Origin: Sulfolobus islandicus Y.N.15.51
Lineage (GTDB): Archaea > Thermoproteota > Thermoprotei_A > Sulfolobales > Sulfolobaceae
NCBI RefSeq assembly: GCF_000022485.1
Contig: NC_012623.1
Location: 1,116,001 to 1,180,000 of the forward strand
Length of the DNA: 64,000 nucleotides
Direction: 5' to 3'
Shown: positions 9,930-21,703 of the stretch, piece after piece
How the letters are laid out: each line of letters starts with the position of its first letter
Numbering within the stretch: position 1 is the first letter of the stretch
The notes under the pieces: model-generated
The model's input: the letters and a program-made list of their open reading frames with translations, nothing else
Databases searched by the model: none
What the model was told of the DNA's origin: nothing
Translations under genes and position numbers: made by a program

Positions 9930-11320
9930 TGTTAAGCGTAAGGGAATTTTCGAACATATCGATGATTAAAGGCCCTCTAATATATGTTCAAGGAGTAACA
10001 GATGCGTCATATAACGAGCTAGTGGAAATTGAGATGCCGAATGGTGAAAAACGAAGAGGATTAGTTATAGACTCCCAAATGGGTATAGCAATAGTACAAG
10101 TTTTTGAAGGAACAACTGGCGTTTCGCCCACAGGTACTAAGATAAGGATGTTAGGAAGAGGCTTAGAGGTGAAGATCTCAGAGGAAATGCTAGGACGTAT
10201 ATTCAACCCATTAGGTGATTCATTGGACAATGGACCACCAGTGATTAAAGGAGAAAAGAGAGATATAAACGGATCACCTCTAAATCCCGCAGCAAGAGAA
10301 TATCCAGAAGAGTTTATACAAACTGGAATATCGGCAATAGATGGATTAAACGCGTTATTGAGAGGGCAAAAATTGCCAATATTTAGCGGCAGTGGATTAC
10401 CAGCAAATATGTTAGCCGCACAGATAGCTAAACAGGCAACTGTAAGGGGAGAGGAAAGTAACTTCGCAGTAGTCTTTGCCGCAATTGGAGCTAGATACGA
10501 TGACGCATTATTCTTCCGTAAGTTCTTTGAGGAGACTGGCGCTATTAATAGAGTTGCGATGATAGTAAGTTTAGCGAATGAACCACCAGTAATGAAAACG
10601 TTAACGCCAAAGACTGCATTGACGTTGGCGGAGTACTTAGCTTTCGAGCAAGATATGCACGTCTTAGCAATATTAATTGATATGACAAATTACTGTGAAG
10701 CTTTAAGGGAAATTAGCGCTGCAAGAGAGGAAGTACCAGGTAGAGGTGGATATCCCGGTTATATGTATACTGATTTAGCTACTATCTATGAGAGAGCAGG
10801 AAAGGTGCTAGGAAAGAAGGGCTCAATCACGCAAATGCCCATATTGACTATGCCTAACGATGATATAACGCATCCAATTCCAGACTTAACAGGTTATATA
10901 ACCGAAGGACAAATAGTTCTTGATAGAGCTTTATATAACAAGGGTATTTATCCACCTATTAACGTTTTAATGAGTCTATCAAGACTAGCGAAAGATGGAA
11001 TTGGAGAAGGAAAAACTAGGGACGATCATAAGGATGTCTCAAATCAGCTATTTGCCTCATATGCAAGGGCGGTAGATACTAGAGGACTAGCTGCAATAAT
11101 AGGCGAGGATTCATTGTCTGAGGTGGATAGGAAATATTTACTATTTGGTGAACTTTTCGAGAGGAAGTTCGTTAGTCAAGGATTTAACGAAAATAGAGAT
11201 ATAGAAACCACATTGGATATTGGTTGGGAGATTCTATCAGTTTTACCAGAATCCGAGTTAACAAACATAAAGACGCAGTACATAAAGAAATATCATCCAA
11301 ACTATAGGGGTAAGAAATGA
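9929..11320 (+). CDS. atpB: A-type ATP synthase subunit B
   Basis: A 463-residue non-catalytic nucleotide-binding subunit homologous to A. The P-loop is degenerate: the position carries FSGSGLPAN rather than a GxxxxGKT, as in all B subunits. Conserved regions are [17 protein letters not shown] and [20 protein letters not shown]. It starts in the TAATG overlap with atpA and its end overlaps atpD by 4 nt (ATGA). Confidence 0.95.
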   Translation: MLSVREFSNISMIKGPLIYVQGVTDASYNELVEIEMPNGEKRRGLVIDSQMGIAIVQVFEGTTGVSPTGTKIRMLGRGLEVKISEEMLGRIFNPLGDSLDNGPPVIKGEKRDINGSPLNPAAREYPEEFIQTGISAIDGLNALLRGQKLPIFSGSGLPANMLAAQIAKQATVRGEESNFAVVFAAIGARYDDALFFRKFFEETGAINRVAMIVSLANEPPVMKTLTPKTALTLAEYLAFEQDMHVLAILIDMTNYCEALREISAAREEVPGRGGYPGYMYTDLATIYERAGKVLGKKGSITQMPILTMPNDDITHPIPDLTGYITEGQIVLDRALYNKGIYPPINVLMSLSRLAKDGIGEGKTRDDHKDVSNQLFASYARAVDTRGLAAIIGEDSLSEVDRKYLLFGELFERKFVSQGFNENRDIETTLDIGWEILSVLPESELTNIKTQYIKKYHPNYRGKK

Positions 11321-11958
11321 GTCAAAAAGTTTTACCAACTAAGATAAATTTGATACAATTTAGAAGACAACTAAGACTTATTACAGTTATAAAGAGATTA
11401 TTGGAAAATAAGAGAGAAGTCTTGCTTCTCTACTTAAGAACTTATGCTTCTGAATACGAAAAAATTTACAATGAAGTTAATGAGGAGATGAAGAAAGTAT
11501 ATGAAAGCTATTTACAAGCAGTAGCATCAGAAGGAATTTCTAACATAGAGGAAATAGCTCTTTCACAAAAACCTAGCCTAGAGGTTAGTAGTTCGATAAA
11601 AGTAATTTTTGGAGTAAAGGTTCCGACGATAAAATTAGACAAATCCACAATTCCCTCAAAGCCTTTCAGCGATGTTGAAACATCACCCTATTTATCTGAG
11701 TCTTATGAAGAGATGACTGAAGCCTTTAACAAGATTATTGAATTAGTTGAATTAGAGTCAACGATAAGATCATTAGTTTCTGAGTTAAGAAAAACTCAAA
11801 GACTTATTAACTCGATAGACAATTATATATTACCATTTTATAGAGGATCTATTAAATTCATTAAGCAGATTTTAGAAGATAGACAGAGGGAAGAATTCTC
11901 AAGACTTAAAATTATAAGAAGAATATTACAGAGGAGGAGGGAAAGTGGATCAGGATAA
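11317..11958 (+). CDS. atpD: A-type ATP synthase subunit D
   Basis: A 213-residue rotor-axle subunit with long N- and C-terminal helices predicted to form the coiled-coil shaft. The N-terminal motif [18 protein letters not shown] and the C-terminal [12 protein letters not shown] region match the family. The 4-nt overlap with atpB indicates coupling. Its last 14 nt overlap the next small gene. Confidence 0.87.
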   Translation: MSQKVLPTKINLIQFRRQLRLITVIKRLLENKREVLLLYLRTYASEYEKIYNEVNEEMKKVYESYLQAVASEGISNIEEIALSQKPSLEVSSSIKVIFGVKVPTIKLDKSTIPSKPFSDVETSPYLSESYEEMTEAFNKIIELVELESTIRSLVSELRKTQRLINSIDNYILPFYRGSIKFIKQILEDRQREEFSRLKIIRRILQRRRESGSG

Positions 11959-12103
11959 ATATTTACAAATTTTAAGAAGCTCCCTTGAGGAGAAGAAAAG
12001 TGAAATTTTAAAGAATGTAAATGCAGAATATGAAAAACTGTTAAAAAATAGGCTTAATCAGTTAGATGAAGTAAAAAGAAAGGTTTTAAAGGAATTATCA
12101 TAA
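11945..12103 (+). CDS. Small coiled-coil subunit of the ATP synthase operon (52 aa)
   Basis: A 52-residue protein beginning [18 protein letters not shown] and ending KRKVLKELS, read from GTG 11945 to TAA 12101-12103. It overlaps the end of atpD by 14 nt in another frame. It is nearly all charged helix with heptad-like Leu/Ile spacing. Its place between subunit D and the proteolipid matches the small epsilon/H-like chain described in the Sulfolobus ATPase operon. A peripheral-stalk partner of subunit E is a reasonable but unproved role. Confidence 0.65.
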   Translation: MDQDKYLQILRSSLEEKKSEILKNVNAEYEKLLKNRLNQLDEVKRKVLKELS

Positions 12104-12123
12104 TAGTTTTCTGGGACTTAACT

Positions 12124-12432
12124 ATGAAGAAAGCAAGTTTGATCCTATCCGTTCTATTACCAATATTAATAAGCGGTGTAATAGCAGGGGCACAAGCACC
12201 ATCAGATACTGCTCAAGGATTTGCTGGCATTAACATAGGTGCTGGATTAGCAGTAGGATTGGCTGCAATAGGTGCTGGAATAGCAGTAGGTATGGCTGCG
12301 GCGGCTGGAGTAGGTGTGCTAACAGAAAGAAGAGATATGTTCGGTACAGTTCTAATTTTCGTAGCTATTGGCGAAGGAATAGCAGTGTACGGAATCTTGT
12401 TCGCTGTGCTAATGCTGTTCGGTAAGTTCTAA
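12124..12432 (+). CDS. atpK: A-type ATP synthase proteolipid subunit K (c ring)
   Basis: A 102-residue proteolipid. A signal-like hydrophobic N-terminus (about 4-24, ending GAQA) is followed by two glycine/alanine-rich membrane helices. The essential proton-carrying Glu is in the second hairpin helix ([12 protein letters not shown], about 85-90). The N-terminal segment may be cleaved, since mature c subunits have two helices. Copies form the rotating ring facing subunit I. It is the last gene of the operon. Confidence 0.92.
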   Translation: MKKASLILSVLLPILISGVIAGAQAPSDTAQGFAGINIGAGLAVGLAAIGAGIAVGMAAAAGVGVLTERRDMFGTVLIFVAIGEGIAVYGILFAVLMLFGKF

Positions 12433-12445
12433 AATAAAGGTTAAA

Positions 12446-12455
12446 GTTTTTTATC
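12446..12455 (+). promoter_or_regulatory. A-box for proS
   Basis: GTTTTTTATC is centred about 26 nt before the GTG at 12477, which fits a leaderless proS transcript. The same T-rich tract (12446-12475) could also end the ATPase operon. Confidence 0.45.
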
Positions 12456-12476
12456 TCCTTATGTTTTTTCCTTTTT

Positions 12477-13922
12477 GTGCAGATAACTAGAGATAAGTGG
12501 TCGAAAAACTTTAGTGAGTGGTTTGACTGGGTCTTAAGAGAAGGAGAGTTTTACGATTATGGAAGATATCCAGTAAAGGGTATGGGAGTATGGATGCCAT
12601 ATGGATTTAAGTTAAGACAAAATATAATTAGTATTATTAGAAATCTTCTGGACTCTACTGGTCATGAGGAGGTATTATTTCCACTTTTAATCCCAGAAGA
12701 TTTACTAAGAAGAGAAAGCACACATATTAAAGGATTTGAAGAAGAAGTATTCTGGGTAACTAAAGGAGGAAGCGAGGATTTAGACGTTAAACTCGCGCTA
12801 AGACCAACTAGTGAAGTTGCAATAACTACGATGGAAAACTTATGGTTGAAAAGTTACAAACAATTGCCTAAGAAATATTACCAAATTGTTAGCGTCTTTA
12901 GATATGAGACTAAGGCTACAAGACCAATGATAAGGCTAAGAGAGATTACAACTTTTAAAGAAGCCCACACGGTTCATGAAACGTATGATGACGCACAGAG
13001 ACAAGTAGAAGAAGCAATAGAAATTTATAAGAAGATTTTTAATAACCTCGCAATCCCTTACGTCCTTTCTGAAAGACCAGAGTGGGATAGGTTTGCAGGT
13101 GCCTTACACACTTACGCTTTTGATACAATTATGCCAGATGGTAAAGTAATGCAAATAGGAACAGTACACCACTTAGGTCAAAACTTTAGTAGGGCATTAG
13201 ATTTTAAGATTCAGAAAAAAGATGGTAGTTTGGATTATCCACATCAAACAAGCTATGGTATTTCAGACAGGGCAATAGCCTCAGTAATTGCAATACACGG
13301 AGATGATCACGGACCAATTTTACCTCCTTCAGTAGCTCCAATTAAAGTAGTAGTAGTACCAATTCCTGCAAAAAATGAAGAGGGAACCCAACAAGTAATG
13401 AAGTACTCAATAGAGATCTGTGAAATGTTGAACAAGAATAATATAACTTGTGTAACTGATCAAGACACCGAAAAAACGCCTGGAGAGAAGTTCTATATTT
13501 GGGAAATTAAAGGAGTTCCTATTAGATTAGAAATAGGCCCTAGAGAACTCGCCTCTAGTACAGTATTTATAAAGAGAAGAGATAATCTTAAGTCATATAC
13601 AGTGAAGAAAGAGGAAGTCGTCAATAAAGTTAAGGAAGTTCTAAATGAAATACAAGAGGACTTAAGAAAAAGAGCTTGGGAGAGTCTAAAATCTAGAATT
13701 GAATACGCTAATGATATTGAAAAAGCTAAAAACATTCTGGAAAATAACTCAGGTATTGTAGATGTTCCTTGGTGCGGAAGTAAGGAGTGTGGGCTAAAAA
13801 TTGAGGAACTTACCAATGCAAGAGTACTAGGTTATCCAATAGAGGATAGAAAAGTTAATGACAAGTGTGTAATTTGTAAAATGAACGCAAAAACAGTTCT
13901 AAGGGTTGCAAAAACTTATTAG
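12477..13922 (+). CDS. proS: Prolyl-tRNA synthetase (archaeal/eukaryotic type)
   Basis: A 481-residue class II synthetase of the short type without the bacterial editing insertion. Motif 2 lies around [19 protein letters not shown] (about 140-160), motif 3 around the [19 protein letters not shown] region, and a C-terminal zinc-binding end has CGLKIEEL...CVICKM. GTG start at 12477 gives [15 protein letters not shown], the expected N-terminus, and lies ~26 nt after an A-box. It is followed by rps26e. Confidence 0.92.
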   Translation: MQITRDKWSKNFSEWFDWVLREGEFYDYGRYPVKGMGVWMPYGFKLRQNIISIIRNLLDSTGHEEVLFPLLIPEDLLRRESTHIKGFEEEVFWVTKGGSEDLDVKLALRPTSEVAITTMENLWLKSYKQLPKKYYQIVSVFRYETKATRPMIRLREITTFKEAHTVHETYDDAQRQVEEAIEIYKKIFNNLAIPYVLSERPEWDRFAGALHTYAFDTIMPDGKVMQIGTVHHLGQNFSRALDFKIQKKDGSLDYPHQTSYGISDRAIASVIAIHGDDHGPILPPSVAPIKVVVVPIPAKNEEGTQQVMKYSIEICEMLNKNNITCVTDQDTEKTPGEKFYIWEIKGVPIRLEIGPRELASSTVFIKRRDNLKSYTVKKEEVVNKVKEVLNEIQEDLRKRAWESLKSRIEYANDIEKAKNILENNSGIVDVPWCGSKECGLKIEELTNARVLGYPIEDRKVNDKCVICKMNAKTVLRVAKTY

Positions 13923-13956
13923 AGATTAAATACTGTGAATTAAATAGGGTGTAAAA

Positions 13957-14244
13957 TTGCCAAAGAAGAGAGAGAACAGAGGAAGAAGAAAAGGAGATAA
14001 GGGACATGTTGGTTATATAAGCTGTGATCAATGTGGCGCTAGAGTACCAGAGGATAAGGCAGTATGTGTAACAAAAATGTACAGCCCAGTAGACGCTTCT
14101 CTAGCATCTGAGTTAGAAAAGAAGGGTGCAATAATTGCTAGATATCCTGTAACTAAGTGCTATTGTGTGAATTGTGCAGTATTTCTGGGAATTATTAAAA
14201 TAAGGGCAGAAAATGAGAGAAAACAGAAAGCCCGTTTAAGATAG
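13957..14244 (+). CDS. rps26e: Small ribosomal subunit protein eS26
   Basis: A 95-residue basic zinc-ribbon protein of the 30S subunit found in Crenarchaeota and eukaryotes. The N-terminus is [18 protein letters not shown], and zinc ligands are CDQCG (about 23-26) and CYCVNC (about 71-76). The start codon is TTG at 13957. Length is normal. Confidence 0.92.
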   Translation: MPKKRENRGRRKGDKGHVGYISCDQCGARVPEDKAVCVTKMYSPVDASLASELEKKGAIIARYPVTKCYCVNCAVFLGIIKIRAENERKQKARLR

Positions 14245-14278
14245 TCTTTTAAACCTTTGGATCAAATTATGTGATGAA

Positions 14279-15295
14279 ATGAGACTTTATGAATTATCTT
14301 TCGCACAAATTGAAGATTTTTTCTATAAACTAGCAGAAGTTAAGGATATTATAAAGGATAGTGGTCTAATGGAATTTCTACCAGAATTAAAGAAATTGGA
14401 TTCAACAATCCAAACGGGAACTACTAGAGTAAAGCACGCATTCCCGATCTTTCAAAAAGGAGGAGTTGTAATGGATATTACAAATGTTCAGCAAGCGCAG
14501 ATAGCAGAAGAAGCAGGCGCTGTTGCCGTAATGGTTTTAGACAAATTACCCTATGATGTTAGAAAATCTGGTGGAGTTGCAAGAATGGCGGATCCTAAGA
14601 TAATTGGGGAGGTAATGAATTCAATAACAATACCAGTAATGGCAAAGGTAAGAATAGGTCATTATTATGAGGCTAAGCTGCTAGAAGCGTTAGGCGTTGA
14701 TATGATAGATGAAAGTGAAGTCTTAACACCAGCTGACGAGGAACATCATATAAATAAATGGGAGTTTAGCGTACCATTTGTCAATGGGGCTAGAAACCTA
14801 GGAGAAGCATTAAGAAGAACAGTGGAAGGAGCATCGATGATAAGAACCAAAGGTGAAGCAGGGACTGGAAATGTCAGTGAAGCAGTAAAACACATGAAGA
14901 TAATAAATAGTGAGATAAGAAGCTTGATAAGTATGTCGGAGGAAGATAGAGTCAAAAAGGCAAGGGAATATCAAGTTCCTTATCAGCTAGTTGAGCTTAC
15001 TGCGAAAATTAAGAGACTACCAATTGTTAACTTTGCTGCCGGAGGTATAGCGACACCTGCTGATGCTGCGCTTATGATGTGGTTGGGTGCTGATGGATTA
15101 TTTGTTGGTTCTGGTATATTTAAGAGCCAAGATCCAGATGAAAGAGCTAAAGCAGTAGTACTAGCAGCAGCTTGCTGGGAATATCCAGAAATCGTATTGG
15201 AAGCTCAGAAAATGATAAGTGAGCAGAAGAGTATGATGGGAATTGATATAAAATCTTTAAAACCCGAAGAATTGTTACAAGTGAGAGGATTATGA
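14279..15295 (+). CDS. pdxS: Pyridoxal 5'-phosphate synthase subunit PdxS
   Basis: A 338-residue TIM-barrel enzyme that makes pyridoxal phosphate from a pentose phosphate, a triose phosphate and ammonia. The two active-site lysines lie in MAKVRIGH (K123) and RTKGEAGTG (K191). The protein is ~40 residues longer at the N-terminus than bacterial PdxS. An A-box (CTTTTAAAC, 14246-14254) lies ~29 nt before the ATG. It overlaps pdxT by 4 nt, and the two proteins form one 12+12 complex in known cases. Confidence 0.94.
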   Translation: MRLYELSFAQIEDFFYKLAEVKDIIKDSGLMEFLPELKKLDSTIQTGTTRVKHAFPIFQKGGVVMDITNVQQAQIAEEAGAVAVMVLDKLPYDVRKSGGVARMADPKIIGEVMNSITIPVMAKVRIGHYYEAKLLEALGVDMIDESEVLTPADEEHHINKWEFSVPFVNGARNLGEALRRTVEGASMIRTKGEAGTGNVSEAVKHMKIINSEIRSLISMSEEDRVKKAREYQVPYQLVELTAKIKRLPIVNFAAGGIATPADAALMMWLGADGLFVGSGIFKSQDPDERAKAVVLAAACWEYPEIVLEAQKMISEQKSMMGIDIKSLKPEELLQVRGL

Positions 15296-15894
15296 AGATA
15301 GGTATAATAGCTTATCAAGGGAGCTTTGAAGAACATTACCTACAGTTAAAGAGGGCCTTTGACAAGTGGTCAATAAATGGCGAAATAACTCCAGTAAAGA
15401 TTCCTAAAGATCTAAAGGATATTGACGGAGTAATAATACCTGGAGGAGAAAGCACAACAATAGGCCTAGTAGCTAAAAGGCTAGGGATATTAGATGAATT
15501 GAAAGAGAAGATCACGTCCGGTTTACCAGTTATGGGAACATGTGCCGGTGCCATAATGCTAGCGAAGGAAGTTAGTGACGCTAAAGTAGGTAAGACCTCA
15601 CAACCACTAATTGGCGCAATGAATATTAGTATAATTAGAAATTATTATGGAAGACAAAGAGAAAGTTTTGAAGCAATCATCGACTTGTCTAAAATAGGTA
15701 AGGGCAAAGCAAATGTTGTATTCATTAGAGCTCCTGCAATAACTAAATTATGGGGAAAGACTCAAAGCTTGGCGGAGTTAAACGGTGTAACTGTTTTGGC
15801 TGAAGAAAATAATATCCTAGCTACTACGTTTCACCCAGAATTATCTGATACAACTTCGATACACGAATACTTCTTACATCTAGTTAAAGGGTAA
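15292..15894 (+). CDS. pdxT: Pyridoxal 5'-phosphate synthase glutaminase PdxT
   Basis: A 200-residue class I glutamine amidotransferase that feeds ammonia to PdxS. The oxyanion region is IIPGGESTT (about 48-56), the nucleophile Cys is in MGTCAGA (about 83), and the His/Glu pair is in TTFHPELS near residue 182. The start overlaps the pdxS stop (ATGA), so the subunits are probably made in step. Confidence 0.93.
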   Translation: MKIGIIAYQGSFEEHYLQLKRAFDKWSINGEITPVKIPKDLKDIDGVIIPGGESTTIGLVAKRLGILDELKEKITSGLPVMGTCAGAIMLAKEVSDAKVGKTSQPLIGAMNISIIRNYYGRQRESFEAIIDLSKIGKGKANVVFIRAPAITKLWGKTQSLAELNGVTVLAEENNILATTFHPELSDTTSIHEYFLHLVKG

Positions 15895-15930
15895 TCTTTT
15901 ATTTTTTATAATATATACTTCGATTGAAAA

Positions 15931-17463
15931 GTGGGGATAAGGATTTTGAATGATCTGATGTTAGATAAAAGTGCTTTGCTGTTTGGAGTTTCGAAATATC
16001 TTGAGAAGGGAATAATAACTGGCAATGTTCTAATTCACAAATCTCTCTTGGCTGAACTTGAAAGAGAAAGCAATGATGGTTTAGTTAGTGCTGAAATAGC
16101 ACTTGATGAAGTGAAGAAGTTAAAAGATATAACAGAAAGAATCCTAGTTAATTTTGAAATAGTTGGTGATGATTCGAAAAAAGGAGAAGCTAATGAGTTG
16201 TCGCGTGAATATTGTCTAGAGAAAGGTTGTATAATTGTAACTGCGGATGAGACCCAGAAAAAGATTTGCGATGCAATGGGAATACAGTATAACTTTTTAC
16301 AGCCATTGAAGCAAGGTTTATCATTTGAAAGCTTCTTTGACGACGAAACGATGAGTCTACACATAAAAGAGGATACTGTTCCAAGGGCTAAGAAGGGCAA
16401 ACCAGGAAATTGGAAATTTGTAAATCTTTCGGATAAACCCATGTTATCAACTGACGTGAGAATGATAGCTAACGAGATAATAAACGCTGTCAGACTCATA
16501 AAAGGCTCCTTTGTAGAAATTGAGAGAAGAGGCTCTCTTATTATCCAATTAGGCAACTACAGAGTAGTAATAACTAGACCACCCTTAAGTGATGGATGGG
16601 AAATAACTATTACTAGACCAGTAGTTAGGAAAAGATTAGAGGATTATAATTTAGATGAACGATTAATAAAGAGGTTAGAAGAAAGAGCAGAGGGCATAAT
16701 TATAGCAGGAGCGCCTGGTATGGGAAAAACAACATTTGCACAAGCATTAGCTGAATACTATATGAGGTTAGGAAAGATAGTGAAAACCATAGAATCTCCC
16801 AGAGATATGCACTTACCTCCCGAGATAACACAATATTCTAAAAATTACGCTGAAATTGGAGAGCTTCATGATATTTTAATATTGAGTAGGCCTGACTATA
16901 CAGTATATGATGAGATGAGAAATGACGAGGATTTTAAACTTTATGTTGATCTTCGTCTTGCGGGCGTAGGAATGGTAGGCGTTGTTCATGCCACCTCACC
17001 TATTGACGCTATACATAGATTTGTAAACAGAGTAGATATAGGTACAATACCGAATATCTTAGATACTATAATATTCATAAATTCTGGAAATGTAAGCAAA
17101 GTTTACACTTTAGAAATGACAGTTAAAGTACCAGCGGGATTAAAGGAAGCTGATCTTGCAAGACCAGTTGTTGAAATAAAAGACTTGGCTACCGGGAATA
17201 CTGAGTATGAGATCTATGTATTCGGTGAACAGACCATGATAGTACCGGTGAATAGAGGAATAACAATGAATAATATGGAATTTAAAATATCGAAAATTGT
17301 TAATAATATAATACCAAATGCCACAGTGAAGTATGAGGATGGAGAGTACGTTATAGTAATTCCGAAAGAGGAAATAGGAAAATACAATAGGAAACTAGTA
17401 CAGCGACTAAAGAGACTCGAGAAGAAGAACAATATAAAGATAAAGATAAAACTATCCGATTAG
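15931..17463 (+). CDS. pina: PINA: PIN-domain ATPase with C-terminal KH domain, Holliday junction branch migration
   Basis: A 510-residue protein. An N-terminal PIN-like domain (about 1-140; MLDKSALLFG, then VTADETQKKICDAMG) is followed by a PilT/VirB11-type ATPase with P-loop GAPGMGKTT (about 260-268), DYTVYDEMRN as Walker B, and a C-terminal KH-like domain (VPVNRGITMNN onward). This matches PINA, described in S. islandicus as a hexameric branch-migration ATPase that interacts with Hjc and the helicase Hjm. GTG 15931 lies ~24 nt after an A-box (TTTTTATAATA). It converges on hjc with a 4-nt overlap, which supports the assignment. Confidence 0.85.
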   Translation: MGIRILNDLMLDKSALLFGVSKYLEKGIITGNVLIHKSLLAELERESNDGLVSAEIALDEVKKLKDITERILVNFEIVGDDSKKGEANELSREYCLEKGCIIVTADETQKKICDAMGIQYNFLQPLKQGLSFESFFDDETMSLHIKEDTVPRAKKGKPGNWKFVNLSDKPMLSTDVRMIANEIINAVRLIKGSFVEIERRGSLIIQLGNYRVVITRPPLSDGWEITITRPVVRKRLEDYNLDERLIKRLEERAEGIIIAGAPGMGKTTFAQALAEYYMRLGKIVKTIESPRDMHLPPEITQYSKNYAEIGELHDILILSRPDYTVYDEMRNDEDFKLYVDLRLAGVGMVGVVHATSPIDAIHRFVNRVDIGTIPNILDTIIFINSGNVSKVYTLEMTVKVPAGLKEADLARPVVEIKDLATGNTEYEIYVFGEQTMIVPVNRGITMNNMEFKISKIVNNIIPNATVKYEDGEYVIVIPKEEIGKYNRKLVQRLKRLEKKNNIKIKIKLSD

Positions 17464-17891
17464 AGAAAATTATCCAGCGTTTTGCTCACTTTTGCTTCTA
17501 CTAATCTTACCAAGTCTTCTAGATCTAACCCTTCTATCTCAGAGTCTGCAACATAATTCCCAGTTTCAGTCCTTCTTAACTTATCAAATGGTATGAACTT
17601 CAAAACACCAGGCTTCTTAACTCCTAAAAATAAAGTCCCACCACTTTTTCTTGCAAACTCCATAATACCTTCAGCTTGCTCCCTTCTAACGTAAATTTTT
17701 CCTTCTTTATCTTTTCTACTCTTCATTTCAATTAGGATAATAACACCACTCTTTAAGGCGATAATATCCGGTATAGGGTCTTTTCTCTTACTTCCACTCG
17801 CTGGTGCTCTTACCACAGCAAAACCCTTATCCCTTAACTTACCTACGATATTTCTTTCTACTGCAGAACCTTTCCTCTTTTTAGCGTTCAT
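17460..17891 (-). CDS. hjc: Holliday junction resolvase Hjc
   Basis: A 143-residue archaeal resolvase that cleaves four-way DNA junctions symmetrically. The nuclease-fold active site is complete: E12 in GSAVERN, D42 in DPIPDIIAL, and E55-x-K57 in LIEMKSRKD. The basic patch around RAPASGSKRKD contacts DNA. Its neighbour PINA is a known functional partner. The sequence differs from the S. solfataricus P2 protein I remember at a few positions, which favours S. islandicus. Confidence 0.95.
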   Translation of the reverse strand: MNAKKRKGSAVERNIVGKLRDKGFAVVRAPASGSKRKDPIPDIIALKSGVIILIEMKSRKDKEGKIYVRREQAEGIMEFARKSGGTLFLGVKKPGVLKFIPFDKLRRTETGNYVADSEIEGLDLEDLVRLVEAKVSKTLDNFL

Positions 17892-17923
17892 AAGGTATTA
17901 TATAAATAAAAGTTTGTAATATT

Positions 17924-19275
<1,352 letters not shown>

Positions 19276-19298
<23 letters not shown>

Positions 19299-20994
19299 GT
19301 AAGATCACCTGTTTTAATCTTCCACCCGGTGGTAACGTAGGTAAGGCCAGTTCTTCCTTATCTACTGGTACTCTGATTACTGCGGGGATATCTTCCTTTA
19401 TCGCACTCTTAAGTGACTTTTCTATGTCCTCATAGGTCGTTACGTTAAAACCTAAAGCACCAAATGCCTCAGCTAATTTAACGAAGTCTGGTGAAGGACC
19501 GTAATCTACACCTACTATTCTCTTCCCGAAGAACAAATCTTGAACTTGTCTTACTAACCCTAAGGTTCTATTATCAAATATCACTGATATTACCGGAATG
19601 TGCTCATCTACAGCTGTGGCTAGGTTTGTTCCGGTCATTAAGAATGAACCATCACCATCTAGATCCACTACAACTTTATCCGATCTAGCTAATTTAGCTC
19701 CCATTGCAGCAGGAAGACCAAAACCCATTGTACCCATTCCAGATGAGGTTAAAAAAGTTCTAGGTTCCAATACTTCCCAAAACACTTCAGCCCACATCTG
19801 ATGTTGGCCTACACCAGTGGTCACTATTGCATCCCTTGGTAATGCTTGCCTAATGGTCTTCATTATCTTCCAAGGCTTTAATTTTCCGTTCTCCTCAGTA
19901 TAGTAAAATTGAGAATAGTATTCTTTATACTCTTTAACTCTTTTCAGCCATGCGCTTCTATCTCTTTTTTGACCTAGTGTCGTTATTGCCTTTATTAACT
20001 CTCTTAATATTATCTTGGCATTACCGTAAATTCCGACATCTACCTTTATGGACTTTTCTCCATCTGTCGGATCAATATTTACCATTATGAATTTCTTTCT
20101 AGTCTCTACCATTTCATCATATGATGTAAATGTCCTATCGCTAAATCTCGCACCTACAACTAGCATTGCGTCAGATTCTAGGGCAGCCATTGATGCTTCT
20201 GCTCTTCCATAGTATCCCATTGGCCCGAAATATAGGGGATGATCATGTGGTATTGCAGTTTTTCCAGGGAAAGTAGAGACTATTGGAATATGCAATAGTT
20301 CTGCTAACTCTAAAACTTCTGGGGTTGCATTAGCCCATACTACCCCAGTACCTACTAAAATTATTGGTCTCTCTGCATTGATTAGAATCTCAGCAGCCTT
20401 TTTCAATGCTAATCGGTCTATCCTAGTTGGGAAATCTCTATAACCCTTAACAAGCGGTTTCTCTGGCCATTTTATCTCTTCCATTTTTTCATAGAAAATA
20501 TCCCTAGGAATATCAATTACTACTGGCCCAGGTCTTCCAGTAGTTGCAATGTAAAATGCATTCTTAATCCATTGGAGAATTTCATCTATTCTCTTAATAC
20601 CAATAACGTATTTAGTTACATTTTCAAACACTCCCATAGCATCAGCTTCTTGGAATGCCATCTTACCCATAACGCTTCTAGGCACGTTACCGGTTATTGC
20701 AATTACGGGAGAACTATCCCAGTATGCAGTAATAAGTCCTGTAGTTAAATTGGTCGTACCTGGACCAGATGTGGCTGTACACACTCCAGGGACTCCAGAA
20801 GCTCTTGCGTATCCATCTGCAGCATGTGCAGCAGCTTGTTCATGTCTCATCAGAACATGTCTAAGCTCACCATTTGCCAAATCTTCCACGAAAGCATCAT
20901 AAATCTGCATGTTTGATAGTCCAGGTATTCCGAAGATTACCTTAACTCCTTCTCTTTTTAGAGAATCAACTAAAATTCGTGCACCTGTTGGCAA
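19276..20994 (-). CDS. ilvB: Acetolactate synthase large subunit
   Basis: A 572-residue thiamine-diphosphate enzyme that condenses pyruvate to acetolactate, or with 2-oxobutyrate to acetohydroxybutyrate. The catalytic Glu is in MRHEQAAAHAADGYAR (about 47-62) and the ThDP/Mg motif is DLDGDGSFLMT...DNRTLG near residues 435-465. The start is TTG 20994 with a GGTGA Shine-Dalgarno 6 nt upstream. First gene of ilvBNC, with a ~130-nt leader (see the regulatory entry). Confidence 0.94.
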
Positions 20995-21165
20995 TTTATA
21001 TCACCTTCTTGTATATAGATACCTCATAACTAACTCGATCTTCATTTCCTTTATCAAGAAATCTATTGAAAGTTTTGAAATACGTATCAAATTTGGAGGG
21101 AGAACTCACCTATCATCTTTTTCACGTCTATGTCTGTATGTATGTATGTTTTTAAACTTTTTCAT
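20995..21165 (-). promoter_or_regulatory. ilvBNC promoter and long 5' leader
   Basis: This is the largest gap in the window (20995-21202). On the minus strand GTTTAAAAAC (about 21149-21158) is a good A-box, placing transcription start near 21128 and leaving a leader of about 130 nt. That is unusual in a genome where most transcripts look leaderless. Three and a half copies of a TGTA repeat (21135-21149) lie between A-box and start. A 14-codon ORF (ATG 21045 to TGA 21001), reading MKIELVMRYLYTRR, ends 6 nt before the ilvB TTG. Leader-peptide control is possible but unproved. Confidence 0.4.
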
Positions 21166-21202
21166 TATTTTTATTTAGCAATGATAAAGTGTATAATAAA
21201 AA

Positions 21203-21703
21203 CTATTCATTTTCAACGTGACTTACTATGCTAAATATTTCACTATACCTAGTAATATCTTTCCACATCTCTAAACACTTTACATCCCCTAGATACAGCC
21301 AAATATTCCCGAAATGCCCTCTTCTATCATCTAAGAAAAGGATTTCGTTAGGTTTTATTTTTAGGTTAGTTTTGGCATTAATCTCAATAATTATTTGACT
21401 CAACATTAAAAATTTATAGGGATAAGGCCTTGCTACAATTATATCAAAATATTGAAGCAAATCTAGTGTAGCTAATACTTTATTTGCCTTATCTTCAAAA
21501 TTCCACGTAGCTAGACCTAATATGTAACCTCTATTTTTTAATTCCTTAAGAGTCTCTCTAACATCTGGAAATAAATGGAGAACTCTACCTTTAGAATCCT
21601 CTAAAGTGTTTGCATCTACAAGCTTTAAAGGTTCTTCAAACTCCGATATATTATGATGATCCCACAAGGTTTTATCAGCGTCAAACACTATTGCTCTAAT
21701 CAT
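21203..21703 (-). CDS. HAD-superfamily phosphatase, MDP-1-like
   Basis: A 166-residue HAD hydrolase. Motif I is FDADKTLW (nucleophile D8, acid D10), motif II is GLATWN, and the metal-binding end is [14 protein letters not shown]. It has a minimal cap, as in magnesium-dependent phosphatase-1. ATG 21703 is used because upstream codons in the open frame lie in the coding end of the preceding GTPase gene, with an 8-nt overlap. The substrate is unknown. The histidine operon in this window lacks histidinol-phosphate phosphatase, so this is one candidate. Confidence 0.75.
   Translation of the reverse strand: MIRAIVFDADKTLWDHHNISEFEEPLKLVDANTLEDSKGRVLHLFPDVRETLKELKNRGYILGLATWNFEDKANKVLATLDLLQYFDIIVARPYPYKFLMLSQIIIEINAKTNLKIKPNEILFLDDRRGHFGNIWLYLGDVKCLEMWKDITRYSEIFSIVSHVENE

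Noticed and set aside
16035-16556. A 173-codon antisense frame within PINA
   Set aside because: It mirrors a conserved coding region, has no promoter or ribosome signal, and its translation has no recognisable fold.
20909-21178. Plus-strand ORF across the ilvB promoter
   Set aside because: It covers ilvB coding and leader on the opposite strand, lacks an A-box, and its translation is low in information.
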